Below are positions 12,000 to 21,708 of a DNA stretch of 64,000 nt, in pieces; within the stretch, counting starts at the first letter, position 1; each line of letters opens with the position of its first letter. This DNA comes from Azorinus chamasolen (Eukaryota; Mollusca; Bivalvia; Cardiida; Solecurtidae). The notes under the pieces are model-generated. The model was not told the origin of the DNA. It searched no databases and saw only the letters and a program-made list of their open reading frames with translations. The stretch covers positions 63,279,423 through 63,343,422 of the forward strand of contig OY755237.1 of assembly GCA_963576725.1 (NCBI GenBank). The letters run 5' to 3'. The translations under genes and the position numbers were made by a program.

Positions 12000-12720
12000 C
12001 CTACTTACATAACACAGCTTCATACCTCAAAATAATCAGTAGCGATCGTTGAGGTTTGCCCCAGTCTAAGTATTTGTATACAGTTTTCATTAATCTGAGT
12101 AAGTTCAGCAAATTAGCATATTAACAGTTTTTTGTATTCTACTATATTTGTATAACTACTTCGATTGTCCAACCGCTTCACACATTCGAATATATACAAA
12201 GGACTAATTTTATAAGGTATTAAACAAAGAAAAATGAAGTTTAAAAGTAAAATAACTTTGATACACAACGAATTATTACTAACAGTCAAAAAGGGAGATA
12301 ATCCTGTATATACAGAAATACATCAAATCGCTTACCAAGCGATATACTACAGGTTTTCTTGACTGAGGTTGTCTCTAAAAATAGTCGGGGGTGGGGATGG
12401 AGGGTGAGTTAAATGTACCCAGCAGTGCCACAAAAGTACTCAACAATATCTATAGATGAAATGAATAGAATTTAGCGTTATCTATTGCTCTCCATACATT
12501 TCCGTTCAATTCAACCAAGCTTTTCCGTAAGTAATCGGACATTTTCGTGCAATTTCGCATTATATATGTGCACTATGCTGTGCGTAGAAATCTGTAGGTA
12601 TGAAATAATGCATTTATATGCCAAACTCCTACTCATTGTTTTTTCACTCTTAAAATCGCATTTTTACTAAGTTTTATTAGTAAATGTTAACAAACTTTAA
12701 ATGTTGAAGCCCAAACAAAT
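12000..12720. other. AT-rich DNA, nothing recognised
   Basis: No family match or coding signal; short frames only. Confidence 0.3.
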
Positions 12721-12829
12721 TGGAACTTCGCCGATCTATTTGCTTAAGCGTATTGGAATTTTGTGCAAGCGGTAAATCGCACTTTTACTCGGTTTTCTTC
12801 GGAAATGTTTGGGCAGGGGTTGAAATTAT

Positions 12830-14700
12830 GGCACGACTACTATGGCCTTCGGCTTGGCAAGCCAACCCAGGCCAAAAACCATATAAAGCGCGTTTCATTG
12901 CAAATTCTAGTTCATGTACAACTACTAAATTGTCTATACTTTTGACTTCTTGTTTAACGAAGGTAAAGGAACATGTAAGGTTCTACTGTGATAAGACTTA
13001 TGAAAATTCTGGAATAAATCTCTTCTGGTCTATTAAGAACTCTTCAGAAGTCTTAAACAAACTTAAGAACAAAAGGTATCTTGCATCCACTGTAAGCACG
13101 TACGATTTTTCTACTCTGTACACAACTCTTCCTCATATTTTAATTAAGGATAAGCTTACTAACTTAATCCAGAAAGTATTTGCCCGGGAAAAAACATCAT
13201 TCTTGGCATGTAATGCTGAAAAAGCTTTCTTTACTGACGAGCAAATGAAATATTACACCAATTGAACTTGCTCAGAAGTTTGCGAATCACTAACCTTTCT
13301 TTTGGATAACATATTTGTACGTTATGGGAATGCTATATACCGTCAGGTAATTGGTATTCCCATGGGTACGAATTGTGCACCACTTGTCGCAGATTTGTTT
13401 TTATACTGCTATGAGAGAGATTTCATGTTGCATTTGAATCCTCAATCACAAGATGTTATAAAAGCCTTCAATGAAACTTGTAGATATTTGGATGATATTT
13501 TTAACTTAGAGAACCCTTTCTTTGATGCTCCGATTCCTACAATTTATCCTAAAGAACTCCAATTGAATAAAGCTAACCCGTCCGACAATTATGCAGCGTT
13601 TCTTGATCTCGACCTTAAATTTGATAATGGAATGATCTCTTCTAAAATATATGACAAGAGATGATTTTGATTTTAATATTGTTAATTTTCCTCATCTTGA
13701 CGGGGATATTCCCCGTGCTCCATCTTACGGGGTTTATATATCTCAACTTACTCGTTTTGCTAGAGCTTGTTCATCTATTGACGATTTTAACAGTCGAAAT
13801 CTCATTTTAACTGAAAAACTGCTTAAGCAAGGATATAGATACCATAAACTAAGAAAAACTTTTTCTAAATTTTACTATCGAAATCTCTCGCTTATTGGCA
13901 AGTACCAATCTAATCTCAAGGAGCTTCTGCGACACGGTGTTTCACATCCTGAATTTTATGGTGATGTAATTTACAAACTTCGTAAAATTATTGGACATAC
14001 CCATCACTTTGTTCATCAAATATGTTAAAAAATTCATTAAAAAGGGATATGATCCTGTAGTACTACAACATACTGCATGTTTGGTTATCAACCCTTTTAC
14101 ATTTGGCAATCACGCTGGCCTCTTTGCATGTACACCGACAAGAAAGGTTTAGTACTCTATGAAGGCGACCTCTTAAATCCAGAAATGGAAGGAGAACGTC
14201 GGATATCTGTACTATTTCGTTTTTGTCGTACCCTTTATTACTTTTCTACAGTTACTCTGTTTGCAGCTCAATCATCGAGTACACTAGCGATAGGTGGATA
14301 CAGTTTGTTCACTTAAATGTTTTCGTTATACATGCACTTTACCACTGTATTTGCCGTCGCGGTTGTTGTAGATTAGTCGGAGAGGGGATACGTTTATTTA
14401 CACTGTTTGTCTTTTAGGGTGGGGATGGAATAAGTGTGAGGTTGGGCGCCCATAAACCGGTTTAACCCCCCAGTGCCTTTTGTCACTGACCGTTCCAAGG
14501 CGGTGCTTCCATCTTCCCCATATTGTGCGTTTGTTTTGTCTTTGTGCGTCTCTTGTTGTTTTCATAGTTATGTACATTTGCTGTTTCCTTGTGTTGCTGT
14601 TCGGGCGACTGTTTGTTCTGTATGTGGTGTTTCCTGCATGACTCATTTTTGTACTTCTGTAGAGTAGGGGCGTTTGTTAGGAGAAATGCACTGCCATGCA
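12830..14700 (+). pseudogene. Decayed Penelope-like reverse transcriptase element
   Basis: Plus-strand frame from about 12860 to 14025 with one TGA stop (13263-13265, same frame afterwards) and a frameshift near 13660. Visible RT signatures in order: YDFSTLYTTLP near 13106, GIPMGTNCAPLVADLF from 13353, YLDDIF with YLDD at 13485-13496, and FLDLDLKF. The later IPRAPSYGVYISQL and FARACSS blocks match the C-terminal region of Penelope-type RTs as I know them. No GIY-YIG endonuclease was recognised. The noncoding tail to about 14700 (CTGACCGTTCCAAGGCGG) probably belongs to the element. Dead copy. Confidence 0.7.
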
Positions 14701-14884
14701 GTATTCGTGATGGGTTTCGTTATACAATTATAAGAACCAATAACAACAATCTTTCATAAATTTATTTGGAATCATCACTTCCATGGAACATAATTGTCAC
14801 CCAATATACACATAACAAGTTGACTCCAAATAACATGTATAATCTAAACAGGAGGGACATGATGACCCTGTATCGCCCTCCTGG

Positions 14885-15123
14885 TTAACTCATTCTCTCC
14901 TAGGCTATTTTTAGACCCAACCTCTTTGAATGTATCTACCGAAGCGGAGCATTAACTAGAGGAAAGGAAAAATTTAGAATTTTGTAGTTTGAAACCGTTG
15001 TGATAAATAGAGCATTAATTTTGCTCCTATAGGAGCAAAATTAATGCTCTATTTATCACAATGGTTTCATAAAGTGTCTTTTATAGATGCACAAAAATGC
15101 GTCACTGGGGAATAATGTGTTAA
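14885..15123. mobile_element. Family 1 MITE, complete
   Basis: Family 1: TTAA-flanked, about 230 bp. One end reads TTAAC(C)CATTCCCTCATA or TTAACTCATTCTCTCCTA; the interior has TTTGAATAAATCTACCGAAA. The hairpin is AAACCATTGTGATAAATAGA...TCTATTTATCACAATGGTTT. Here the arms are near perfect and the apex is GCTCCTATAGGAGC. Confidence 0.9.
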
Positions 15124-15642
15124 TAGATCTCGTGTGACCTACTTATGCAACGGACAGGAGTGATTCATGCATACAAATCTGATACAGTTTCACCTACAAA
15201 TCATTCATGACCTTTGATGAAAATCCAGTCAGTAGTTCAGAAGATGTTTAACAAATGTGTTTGCTACAATCTATTTTATCTTGTGTGACCTACGTATGCA
15301 ATTGGTTGAAACAACTTTTAAAATATTTTTAAAGGGTCACCTAATGGTCATTTCTGTGAAATTTGGTCGAAATCCATTTATAAGTTTAGTAGATGTTGTA
15401 TCCTAAATCAAAACCTATTTTAACTCCCGTTGCCTACTAATGCACTGGACCATAACGATTTGTGTATTTTTCATGAGGGGTCACCTGCAGATCATTCCTG
15501 TAAAACTTGGCAAACATCCATTCAGTGGTTTAGGGGAGACGTTGTTTAAAGAAATTGATGCCGACACACTTCGCATGACAGACGACAAACACTGGGCGAT
15601 CACAACAGCTCACATTCGCACTTTGTGCCAGGTGAGCTAAAA
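15124..15642 (+). repeat. Head/tandem/tail repeat with GAGCTAA tail hairpin
   Basis: Three diverged units of about 150 bp (TGTGACCTA(C/A)TTATGCA, then TTTGGT(C/G)GAAATCCATT). The tail folds: AGCTCAC ... GTGAGCT, ending GTGAGCTAAA. A related core lies at 52790-53245. Confidence 0.6.
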
Positions 15643-15675
15643 CGATGGACACCACTAATTTGCTTAGAATTTCAC

Positions 15676-15836
15676 TTAACCTATTCCCTCATAGGCTAAT
15701 TTTAGACCCAACCTCTTTGAATAAATCTACCGAAAAGAAACATTTACTAAAGACAAGGAAACTTTTAGAATTGTGTAGTTATGAAACCAGTGTGATAAAA
15801 AGAGCATCTGCTCCTATGGTTTCAAGATGTGACTTA
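15676..15836. mobile_element. Family 1 MITE, truncated
   Basis: TTAACCTATTCCCTCATAGG end and the full inner left part up to the apex, then a jump to GGTTTCAAGATGTGAC. Almost the same truncation occurs at 18602-18746. Confidence 0.75.
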
Positions 15837-16021
15837 TTAACCCATTCCCTCATATTGACGACTCTGAAACCATTGTGACAAATAGAGCAAATGCTCTATT
15901 TATCACAATGGTTTCAAACTACAAAATTCTAAAAAATTCCTTTTCTCTAGTTAATGCTCCTTTTCGGTAGATTTATTCAAAGATGTTGTATCTAAAAATA
16001 GCCTATGAGGTAATGGGTTAA
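15837..16021. mobile_element. Family 1 MITE, short
   Basis: TTAA to TTAA, with the apex lost (arms meet at AGAGCAAATGCTCT). Abuts the previous copy. Confidence 0.85.
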
Positions 16022-16096
16022 AGAAGTGTAGAAAGGCATATTTATGGAGGAAAGGGTTAAAAGTCTTTTACCTCATGAATATTTATACAAGAAATA

Positions 16097-16301
16097 CAGT
16101 GAAACCCCGCTAATGCGACCACTTAATAAACAACAACTGGCGTTGTTTGAAGCAGGTGGTTGCTTAATGCAGGACGAAAGTTATGCAGAAAGCTCCTATA
16201 GGAGCTTTCTGCATAACTTTCGTCCTGCATTAAGCTACCACCTGCCTCTGCCACCCAGAATTATGCCCCTTTTTGGTGGTCGCATTAGCGGGGTTTTACT
16301 G
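16097..16301. mobile_element. Family 5 MITE, complete, TA-flanked
   Basis: Terminal inverted repeats CAGTGAAACCCCGCTAATGC and its complement, flanked by TA on both sides (16095-16096 and 16302-16303). The inner palindrome starts GCAGGTGGTTGCTTAATGCA and has a perfect apex AGCTCCTATAGGAGCT. The TA duplication and CAGT ends fit pogo/Tigger-type non-autonomous elements. Confidence 0.9.
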
Positions 16302-16375
16302 TAATGTCAAATATCATTTAGATGGACTCTTAGCCATGGCAGAAAATGTACAATGGCATCTGTATTAATTCATAA

Positions 16376-16480
16376 GCAAACAGGACAGACATCAACCAGA
16401 CATATCCTATAGGAACAGTATGATATTGGTCTACTCTGTTTGTAAAGGCACAAAAGGTTTCTCTATCAGATAAAGGGTTG
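16376..16480. mobile_element. Family 2b MITE fragment
   Basis: CATAAGCAAACAGGACAGAC arm, degraded apex TCCTATAGGA, and TACTCTGTTTGTAAAGGCAC with an AAAGGGTTGA end. Confidence 0.65.
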
Positions 16481-16504
16481 AATGATTAACCATTACACAG
16501 CATT

Positions 16505-16690
16505 GTCTCTATTGGTTGATGTCCAACTAATTGCAGGTAGAGATAGACTCTCGAGAGGTTTTTTCTGCATATGGAGCGTGTTGTACTGTTCCATGCACAG
16601 AACACCTGGGTAGAACCATCAACCTATCACCAGCCAGCTGGAAGCCATCCTCATATACAACATTTGATACACCAGACCAGATACAATGCG
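16505..16690 (-). repeat. MetaSINE-like fragment
   Basis: On the minus strand AGCTGGCTGG(T)GATAGGTTGATGG, then GGTTCTACCCAGGTGTTCTG and CAATTAGTTGGACATCAAC; same order as the SINE at 25398-25697. The tRNA head is missing. Confidence 0.55.
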
Positions 16691-16694
16691 TAAA

Positions 16695-16812
16695 TTAAAA
16701 TACATTTTCAAGATTGGCTCCTTTATTTCTCCACCAAACCACATGTTATCACTACACTTTCTAAAGATTCGTCACAACAAAGGGATTTAGTGGAGAAATT
16801 AAGAGTTTAGTA
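16695..16812. repeat. Degraded CACCAAACC palindrome element
   Basis: TTTCTCCACCAAACCACATG and GGGATTTAGTGGAGAAATTA form imperfect inverted arms; better copies are at 62278-62412 and 44185-44335, another poor one at 17900-17990. Confidence 0.5.
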
Positions 16813-16820
16813 TTTGAATG

Positions 16821-16984
16821 CAGTAGAACCTGTCTTAAGCGACCATTCATTTATTTAATATAGGAGCCTTAAAATGCAGGTGGTTGCTTAATGCAGGGCA
16901 AAAGTAATGCAGAAAGCTCTTATAGGAGCCTTACAGACCCAAAATATGACCTATTTTTGATTGGCTGCTAGACTTGTTCTACTG
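16821..16984. mobile_element. Family 5 MITE, one arm deleted
   Basis: CAGTAGAACCTGTCTTAAGC end variant, left arm up to AGCTCTTATAGGAGC, right arm lost, right end TTGTTCTACTG. Confidence 0.75.
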
Positions 16985-16998
16985 TACACACAGAGCAA

Positions 16999-17235
16999 CA
17001 GTAAAACCTCTCTATAACAGCCACTAATTTGTGTTAATTAGTTGATATTTAGGGCAGGTGGCTGCTTAAAGCAAGTTGAAAGTAAAACAGAACGCTCCAA
17101 TAGGAGCATTCTGTTTTACTTTCACCTGGCTAGAAGCTTTCTGCATTACCTTTGTCCTGCATTAAGCAACCACCTGCTTATAAAGACATCCACCATGTTT
17201 ATTCATTAAGTGGTAGCATTAGAGGGGTTTTACTG
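16999..17235. mobile_element. Chimeric family 5 MITE
   Basis: The left half has the CTATAACAGCC end and the AAAGTAAAACAGAACGCTCC arm of the CTCTATAAC subfamily. After TTACTTTCACCTGGCTAGAA it switches to AAGCTTTCTGCATTACCTTT, the arm of the TTAATGCAGG subfamily, and the right end belongs to that type too. TA flanks on both sides. Confidence 0.85.
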
Positions 17236-17312
17236 TACTTATACAATCATTATTTCTTACATGAATATTAAACAGGTAAAGTGTTAATTGAAGAGATTAG
17301 TTTAAAACATGT

Positions 17313-17527
17313 TTAACTAATTCGTCCTAAGGCTATATTTAGACCCAACCTATCTGAATAAATCTACTAAAAACTACTAGAGAAAATGAAAATTTTAGAA
17401 TTGTGTACTTTTGAAACCATTATAAATACAGCATTTGCTCCTATGGAGCAAATGCTGTATCACAATGGTTTAAAAACATGACTTTTACAGAGGCTTCAAA
17501 AGGTGTCAGAAGAAGGGAATGGGCTAA
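17313..17527. mobile_element. Family 1 MITE
   Basis: Complete, apex GCTCCTATGGAGC; right flank CTAA (one change from TTAA). Confidence 0.8.
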
Positions 17528-17735
17528 GTAATGGCCTCGTATCCAAGGTATGCAATGATGTGTACAATACTGGCTAGAAAGCCGGGCAATGCAACTGCAG
17601 TATTTACTACTTTTTCAGACTTTTAGGAAACTAATGACCAAGTGTCAGACACCTTGGATCCTTACAAAATACCAAATTACTTCGCATCTCATCTAGATCT
17701 AAGCTTGCAAATACTGGTGAAGTTCGGCTTGGCAG

Positions 17736-17873
17736 TTAACCCATTACCTCATCGGCTATATTTAGGCCAAACCTCTTTGAATAAATCTACCGAAAAGGAG
17801 CATTTACTAGAGAAAAGGAAAATTTTAGAATTGTGTAGTTATGAAACCATTTCGATACATAGAGCATTATATG
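17736..17873. mobile_element. Family 1 MITE, left half
   Basis: TTAACCCATTACCTCATCGG to GAAACCATTTCGATACATAG, then unrelated DNA. Confidence 0.7.
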
Positions 17874-18064
17874 TCCATACTGGGATACAACAATCATTAT
17901 TTCTCCAAGAAACCCGATGCTGTTACCACACTTTAGAATCATCTCAAAGCTTAAACATTAGGTTTAGTGGAGAAATAAAGGAGTTAATTTACATTTCTTA
18001 TCCGGGCCTCTGTAACTGTCAAATAATCTGTAATACCGATGAGGCACAGAGTTGCTTGGCAGCC

Positions 18065-18275
18065 TAATCAGTTCAGTGTGGGGAAACCAGCCACTAAGGT
18101 CTTTTGCAAACAGTGTAGACCCAGGCGGGAGGGCTCCTAGAGGAGTGCTCTCATTAGGATCTGCAGCTTGTCATGTTAGATTTTCTATGAAAAAAAAATC
18201 CCTGAATATTTACGGTTGGCTTGCCCTGTTTGAATTTTGGAAAGGTCCTTTTGAAAGGATTTACTGTAACTTATA
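18065..18275. mobile_element. Family 3 MITE
   Basis: Family 3: hairpin TTTGCAAACAGTGTAGACCC, then GGAGGGCTCCTAGAGGAG. Right part has TCCCTGAATATTTACGGTTG. Both termini have diverged. Confidence 0.7.
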
Positions 18276-18320
18276 GTGTCTGACAGGGTAGTTACCATTT
18301 TACACGTATCAAAGTAGTAA

Positions 18321-18517
18321 TCAAACCCTTTACTTAAGAATATTCATGTAAGAAAAAAATGATTGTATGAATACTAGTTAGCTAAATTTTGTGTGAAAAT
18401 TTGTTCCATACAGAAACTGTAGAATTAGATCAACATCATTTCATCAACAACAAAGCAAAACCTGATCAGATGGCTCCTACGGTAGTTATTTGTTCCGGGT
18501 CTTTGGTAATGAGTTAA
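18321..18517. mobile_element. Family 2b MITE
   Basis: TATTCATGTAAGAAAAAAAT block, arm remnants around CTCCTACGGTAG, ends AATGAGTTAA; that TTAA starts the next element. Confidence 0.7.
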
Positions 18518-18746
18518 CCCTTTCCTCCATAAACACACCTTTCTACGATTCTGTAAAAGTCACTTCTTGAAACCATTGTGATAAATAGAGCATTTGCTCC
18601 TCAGGATTTTAGACCCAACCTCTTTGAATAAATAAATCTACCAAAAAGAAACATTTACTAAAGACATGGAATCTTATAGAATTGTGTAGTTATGAAACCA
18701 GTGTGATAAAAAGAGCATCTGCTCCTATGGTTTCAAGATGTGACTA
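18514..18746. mobile_element. Two fused partial family 1 MITEs
   Basis: 18514-18601 is a left half with the CCTCCATAAACACACC end up to the apex. It joins ATTTTAGACCCAACCTC of a second copy in the other orientation, which stops at GGTTTCAAGATGTGAC as in the copy at 15676-15836. Confidence 0.75.
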
Positions 18747-18967
18747 TTAACCCATTCCCTCATATTGACGACTCTGTAGAAGTCACTTTCTGAAACCATT
18801 GTGACAAATAGAGCATTTGCTCCTCAGGAGCAAATGCTCTATTTATCATGTAATGGTTTAAAAACTACAATATTCTAAATTTTTCCTTTTCTCTACTTAA
18901 TGCTCCTTTTCGGTAGATTTATTCAAAGAGGTTGGATCTAAAAATAACCTATGAAGGAATGGGCTAA
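18747..18967. mobile_element. Family 1 MITE, complete
   Basis: TTAA 18747 to CTAA 18967, apex GCTCCTCAGGAGC. Confidence 0.85.
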
Positions 18968-19025
18968 AGAAAATGGACATGAACATATCCAATACTACAA
19001 CAAACACAAAAGTTTATTTTCAACC

Positions 19026-19274
19026 TGAACCCTTTAATCCATAAATATGCCTTTCTATGCATTTGCAAGCAGAGTAGACCCAGATCAGCTGGCTCCTATA
19101 AGAGCTGTCTGATCAAGGTCTGCTCTGTGTGATTGTGATATAGTATTGATAAGATTCTACAGTTTCTGTCATGGCCAAAAACTCCTATGTCCATGTGCTA
19201 TAATAACAATCAATCTAATTAATATTCATGATGTCATTACTTCTTACATGAATATTCATGGAGTAAAGGATTAA
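19026..19274. mobile_element. Family 2b MITE, complete
   Basis: Family 2b: AACCCTTTAATCCATAAATA left end, family 2 hairpin with apex GCTCCTATAAGAGC, TACAGTTTCTGTCATGGCCA, and the right end CATGAATATTCATGGAG...GGATTAA. Shares its last TTAA with the next element. Confidence 0.85.
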
Positions 19275-19483
19275 CCTTTACAGTGTGGGACACAAGTCAC
19301 TAACATCCTTTTCAAACAGTGTCGACCCAGATGAGAGGGCTCCTAAAGGAGCCCTCTCATCAGTGTCGGCACTGTTTGTCACATTATACTTTTCTTTAGA
19401 AAAATCCCTAAATATTCACCATAAGCATGATCTCTTTGAAATTTGGAAGATTTCATTTGAAAATTCAGCATTTTAAGGGTTAA
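19271..19483. mobile_element. Family 3 MITE, complete
   Basis: TTAACCTTTACAGTGTGGGA to TTTTAAGGGTTAA. Perfect hairpin centre GAGAGGGCTCC / GGAGCCCTCTC with apex CTCCTAAAGGAG. Best full-length family 3 copy. Confidence 0.9.
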
Positions 19484-19676
19484 ACAGCTGAATAACATCT
19501 TCGCCAACCTTTGTCATTATCAGGGGGCACACAACATTCATGATGGAATTTCGTAATTGTAACTCAGGTCAAACATTGTGAAATCCATTCTTTTGTATTG
19601 TCCTCCATAACCATTCTACTTCTGTACTGTCCTCCATGTGTTACTGCCACCCATCTCCATGATTGTACTACATGTA

Positions 19677-19998
19677 CAGTAACACCTGTCTTAACCCTTT
19701 CCCTCATATTGATGACTTTTGACGACTCTGTAAAAGTCACTTTGTGAAACCATTGTGATAAATAGAGCATTTGCTCCTATAGGAGTCTGTATCTAAAAAT
19801 AGCCTATGAGGTAATGGGTTAAATGACCGCCAAAACAGTGTCTGGGTATACAAGGCATGTTGTAGCTTAGGGCAGGACAAAAAGTATGCAGGAGAAACCT
19901 CCATTACTTTTTACCCCCCTAATTATCAACCACCTGCTATTTAAGATTCCTATACATGTATATATATATATATAAATGGTCACTTAAGACAGGTTCTC
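19677..19998. mobile_element. Family 5 MITE split by a family 1 insertion
   Basis: CAGTAACACCTGTC is followed by TTAA, the inserted family 1 copy, TTAA and then ATGACCGCC..., so the host site was CTGTCTTAA as in the copy at 16821. Right end TAAGACAGGTTCT. Confidence 0.85.
19691..19822. mobile_element. Family 1 MITE nested in family 5
   Basis: TTAA to TTAA. One hairpin arm is lost after GCTCCTATAGGAG. The host on both sides proves duplication of the TTAA target. Confidence 0.9.
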
Positions 19999-20401
19999 CT
20001 TCAGGAACTTTCTGCATAACGTTTGTCCTGCTTTAAGCAACCGCCTGCTTTACAGACAGTCTATGGTCACTACAACATGTTTATGCTGTATTTCTTCAGC
20101 CAAATCTGGATTATCTAAAAAGACAAAAATACTTTTTATCATTATAAAAATTAAAAGTACCTAGTTATAGTCTACTTTCAGTCCGAATAACCGCTCAGCC
20201 GACTGTACATTTACTCCTCTGGTCGTTGAGTCATTCGTCTACAATATTGAGCACTGCTAACACATGGCGCAATCATGCAGCCGCAGTACAGGCTAGTGAC
20301 CCTCACAGGTACCAATTTTAACCCCTGGATGGAGAGGAGGTGCGGATGAATGCAGTAGAACTTTTATTTAGTAGCCACCAAATGAATAAACATGGGTGTC
20401 T

Positions 20402-20653
20402 TTAACCCTTTCCCTCATATAAACTAGTTTTCATGCATTTGCAAACAGAGTAGACCCAGATCAGATGGCTCCTATAGGAGCCGTCTTATCAGTGTCTGCT
20501 CTGTTTGCCATCAGAATTTGATAGATCTGTTTCTTTACTTTCTAAAATAGTAACAATGTTCCACCTTCCATATATTATCATAACTTTTTTGTCCATGAAT
20601 ATTCAGTAGGTATTGACATTTGAAATAAATATAGAACAGGGAAAGGGTCAACC
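20402..20653. mobile_element. Family 2a MITE, complete
   Basis: TTAACCCTTTCCCTCATATA; GCTCCTATAGGAGC apex; right end AACAGGGAAAGGGTCAA. Confidence 0.9.
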
Positions 20654-20787
20654 CTTTATTTGCATGAATATTCATGCAGTAATTAATTCATGCATAAATG
20701 TTCAAAAGGGGAAAGGGTTAATCCTTTACTTCATTCCTTTGCTGAGTAAACATCCATCTACCCTAATTCCCAATGTAACCATTTCCT

Positions 20788-21014
20788 TTGAACCCATTCC
20801 CTCATATTGATGACTTTTGACGACTCTGTAAAAGTCACTATGAGAAACCATTGTGATAAATAGAGCATTTGCTCCTATATGAGCAAATGCTCTATTTATC
20901 ACAATGGTTTCAAACTACAAATTCTAAAAATTTCCTTTTCTCTAGTTCATGTTCCTTTTCGGTAGATTTATTCAGAGGTTGTATCTAAAAATAGCCAATG
21001 AGGTAATGGGTTAA
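20788..21014. mobile_element. Family 1 MITE, complete
   Basis: Left flank TTGAA, right TTAA; apex GCTCCTATATGAGC. Confidence 0.85.
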
Positions 21015-21233
21015 CCCATTCTCTCCTACTGAAGCCTTTTTGCACCTCTGTAAAACTGATTTTACGAAACCATTGTGATAAATATACCATTTGCTCCATA
21101 CAAGCTCTATTTATCATAATGGTTTAAAAATTACACAATTCTAAAAGTCTCCTTATCCATAGTTAATGCTCTTTTTCGGTAGATTAATTCAAAGTGGTTG
21201 GGTCTAAAAACAGTCTAGGAGGGAAAGAGTTAA
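21011..21233. mobile_element. Family 1 MITE, back to back with the previous
   Basis: Shares TTAA 21011-21014 with its neighbour; apex reduced to GCTCCATACAAGCTC. Confidence 0.85.
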
Positions 21234-21382
21234 ACTTTAGTCAACTGAGTAAAACATCCATCTATGTCAATTCTCAGTGTAACCATTTCTTTTTAACTTT
21301 TAGCCTGCTAAGCAAACTTGTTAGCAGCAGGCTCAAGCCCAATCAGAATGGCAAAGAGTTTGGACTCTGAAGAGATGTCCAG

Positions 21383-21622
21383 TTAACCCTTTACTCCATA
21401 AATACACCTTTCTACACCTTTGCAAACACAATAGACCCAGATCAGACGGTTCCTATAGGAGCCATCTGATCAGGGTCTGTTATGTTTGCTTATCGAATAA
21501 TATAGATATGACTACGTTTCCTGCCACTACCAAAATTTCGTAATCTTATGCCATTACAAAAATGAATAATTAATGTTCAGGACGTAGTTATTTGAACGAA
21601 TATCCATGGAGAAAAGAGTTTG
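21383..21622. mobile_element. Family 2b MITE
   Basis: TTAACCCTTTACTCCATAAA; apex GTTCCTATAGGAGC; right end decayed (GGAGAAAAGAGTTT). Confidence 0.85.
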
Positions 21623-21708
21623 GATCAAAACTGCATGATCCAATAATGTGCAAAGATAGAGATAGATAGATAGATTTTGTTAAAATGTACATGGGGCATA
21701 AAAATGTA

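Noticed and set aside
14473..14667. Plus-strand 64-codon frame MPFVTDRSKAV...
   Set aside because: Lies in the noncoding tail of the Penelope-like element; recurrent repeat-derived frame, not a gene.
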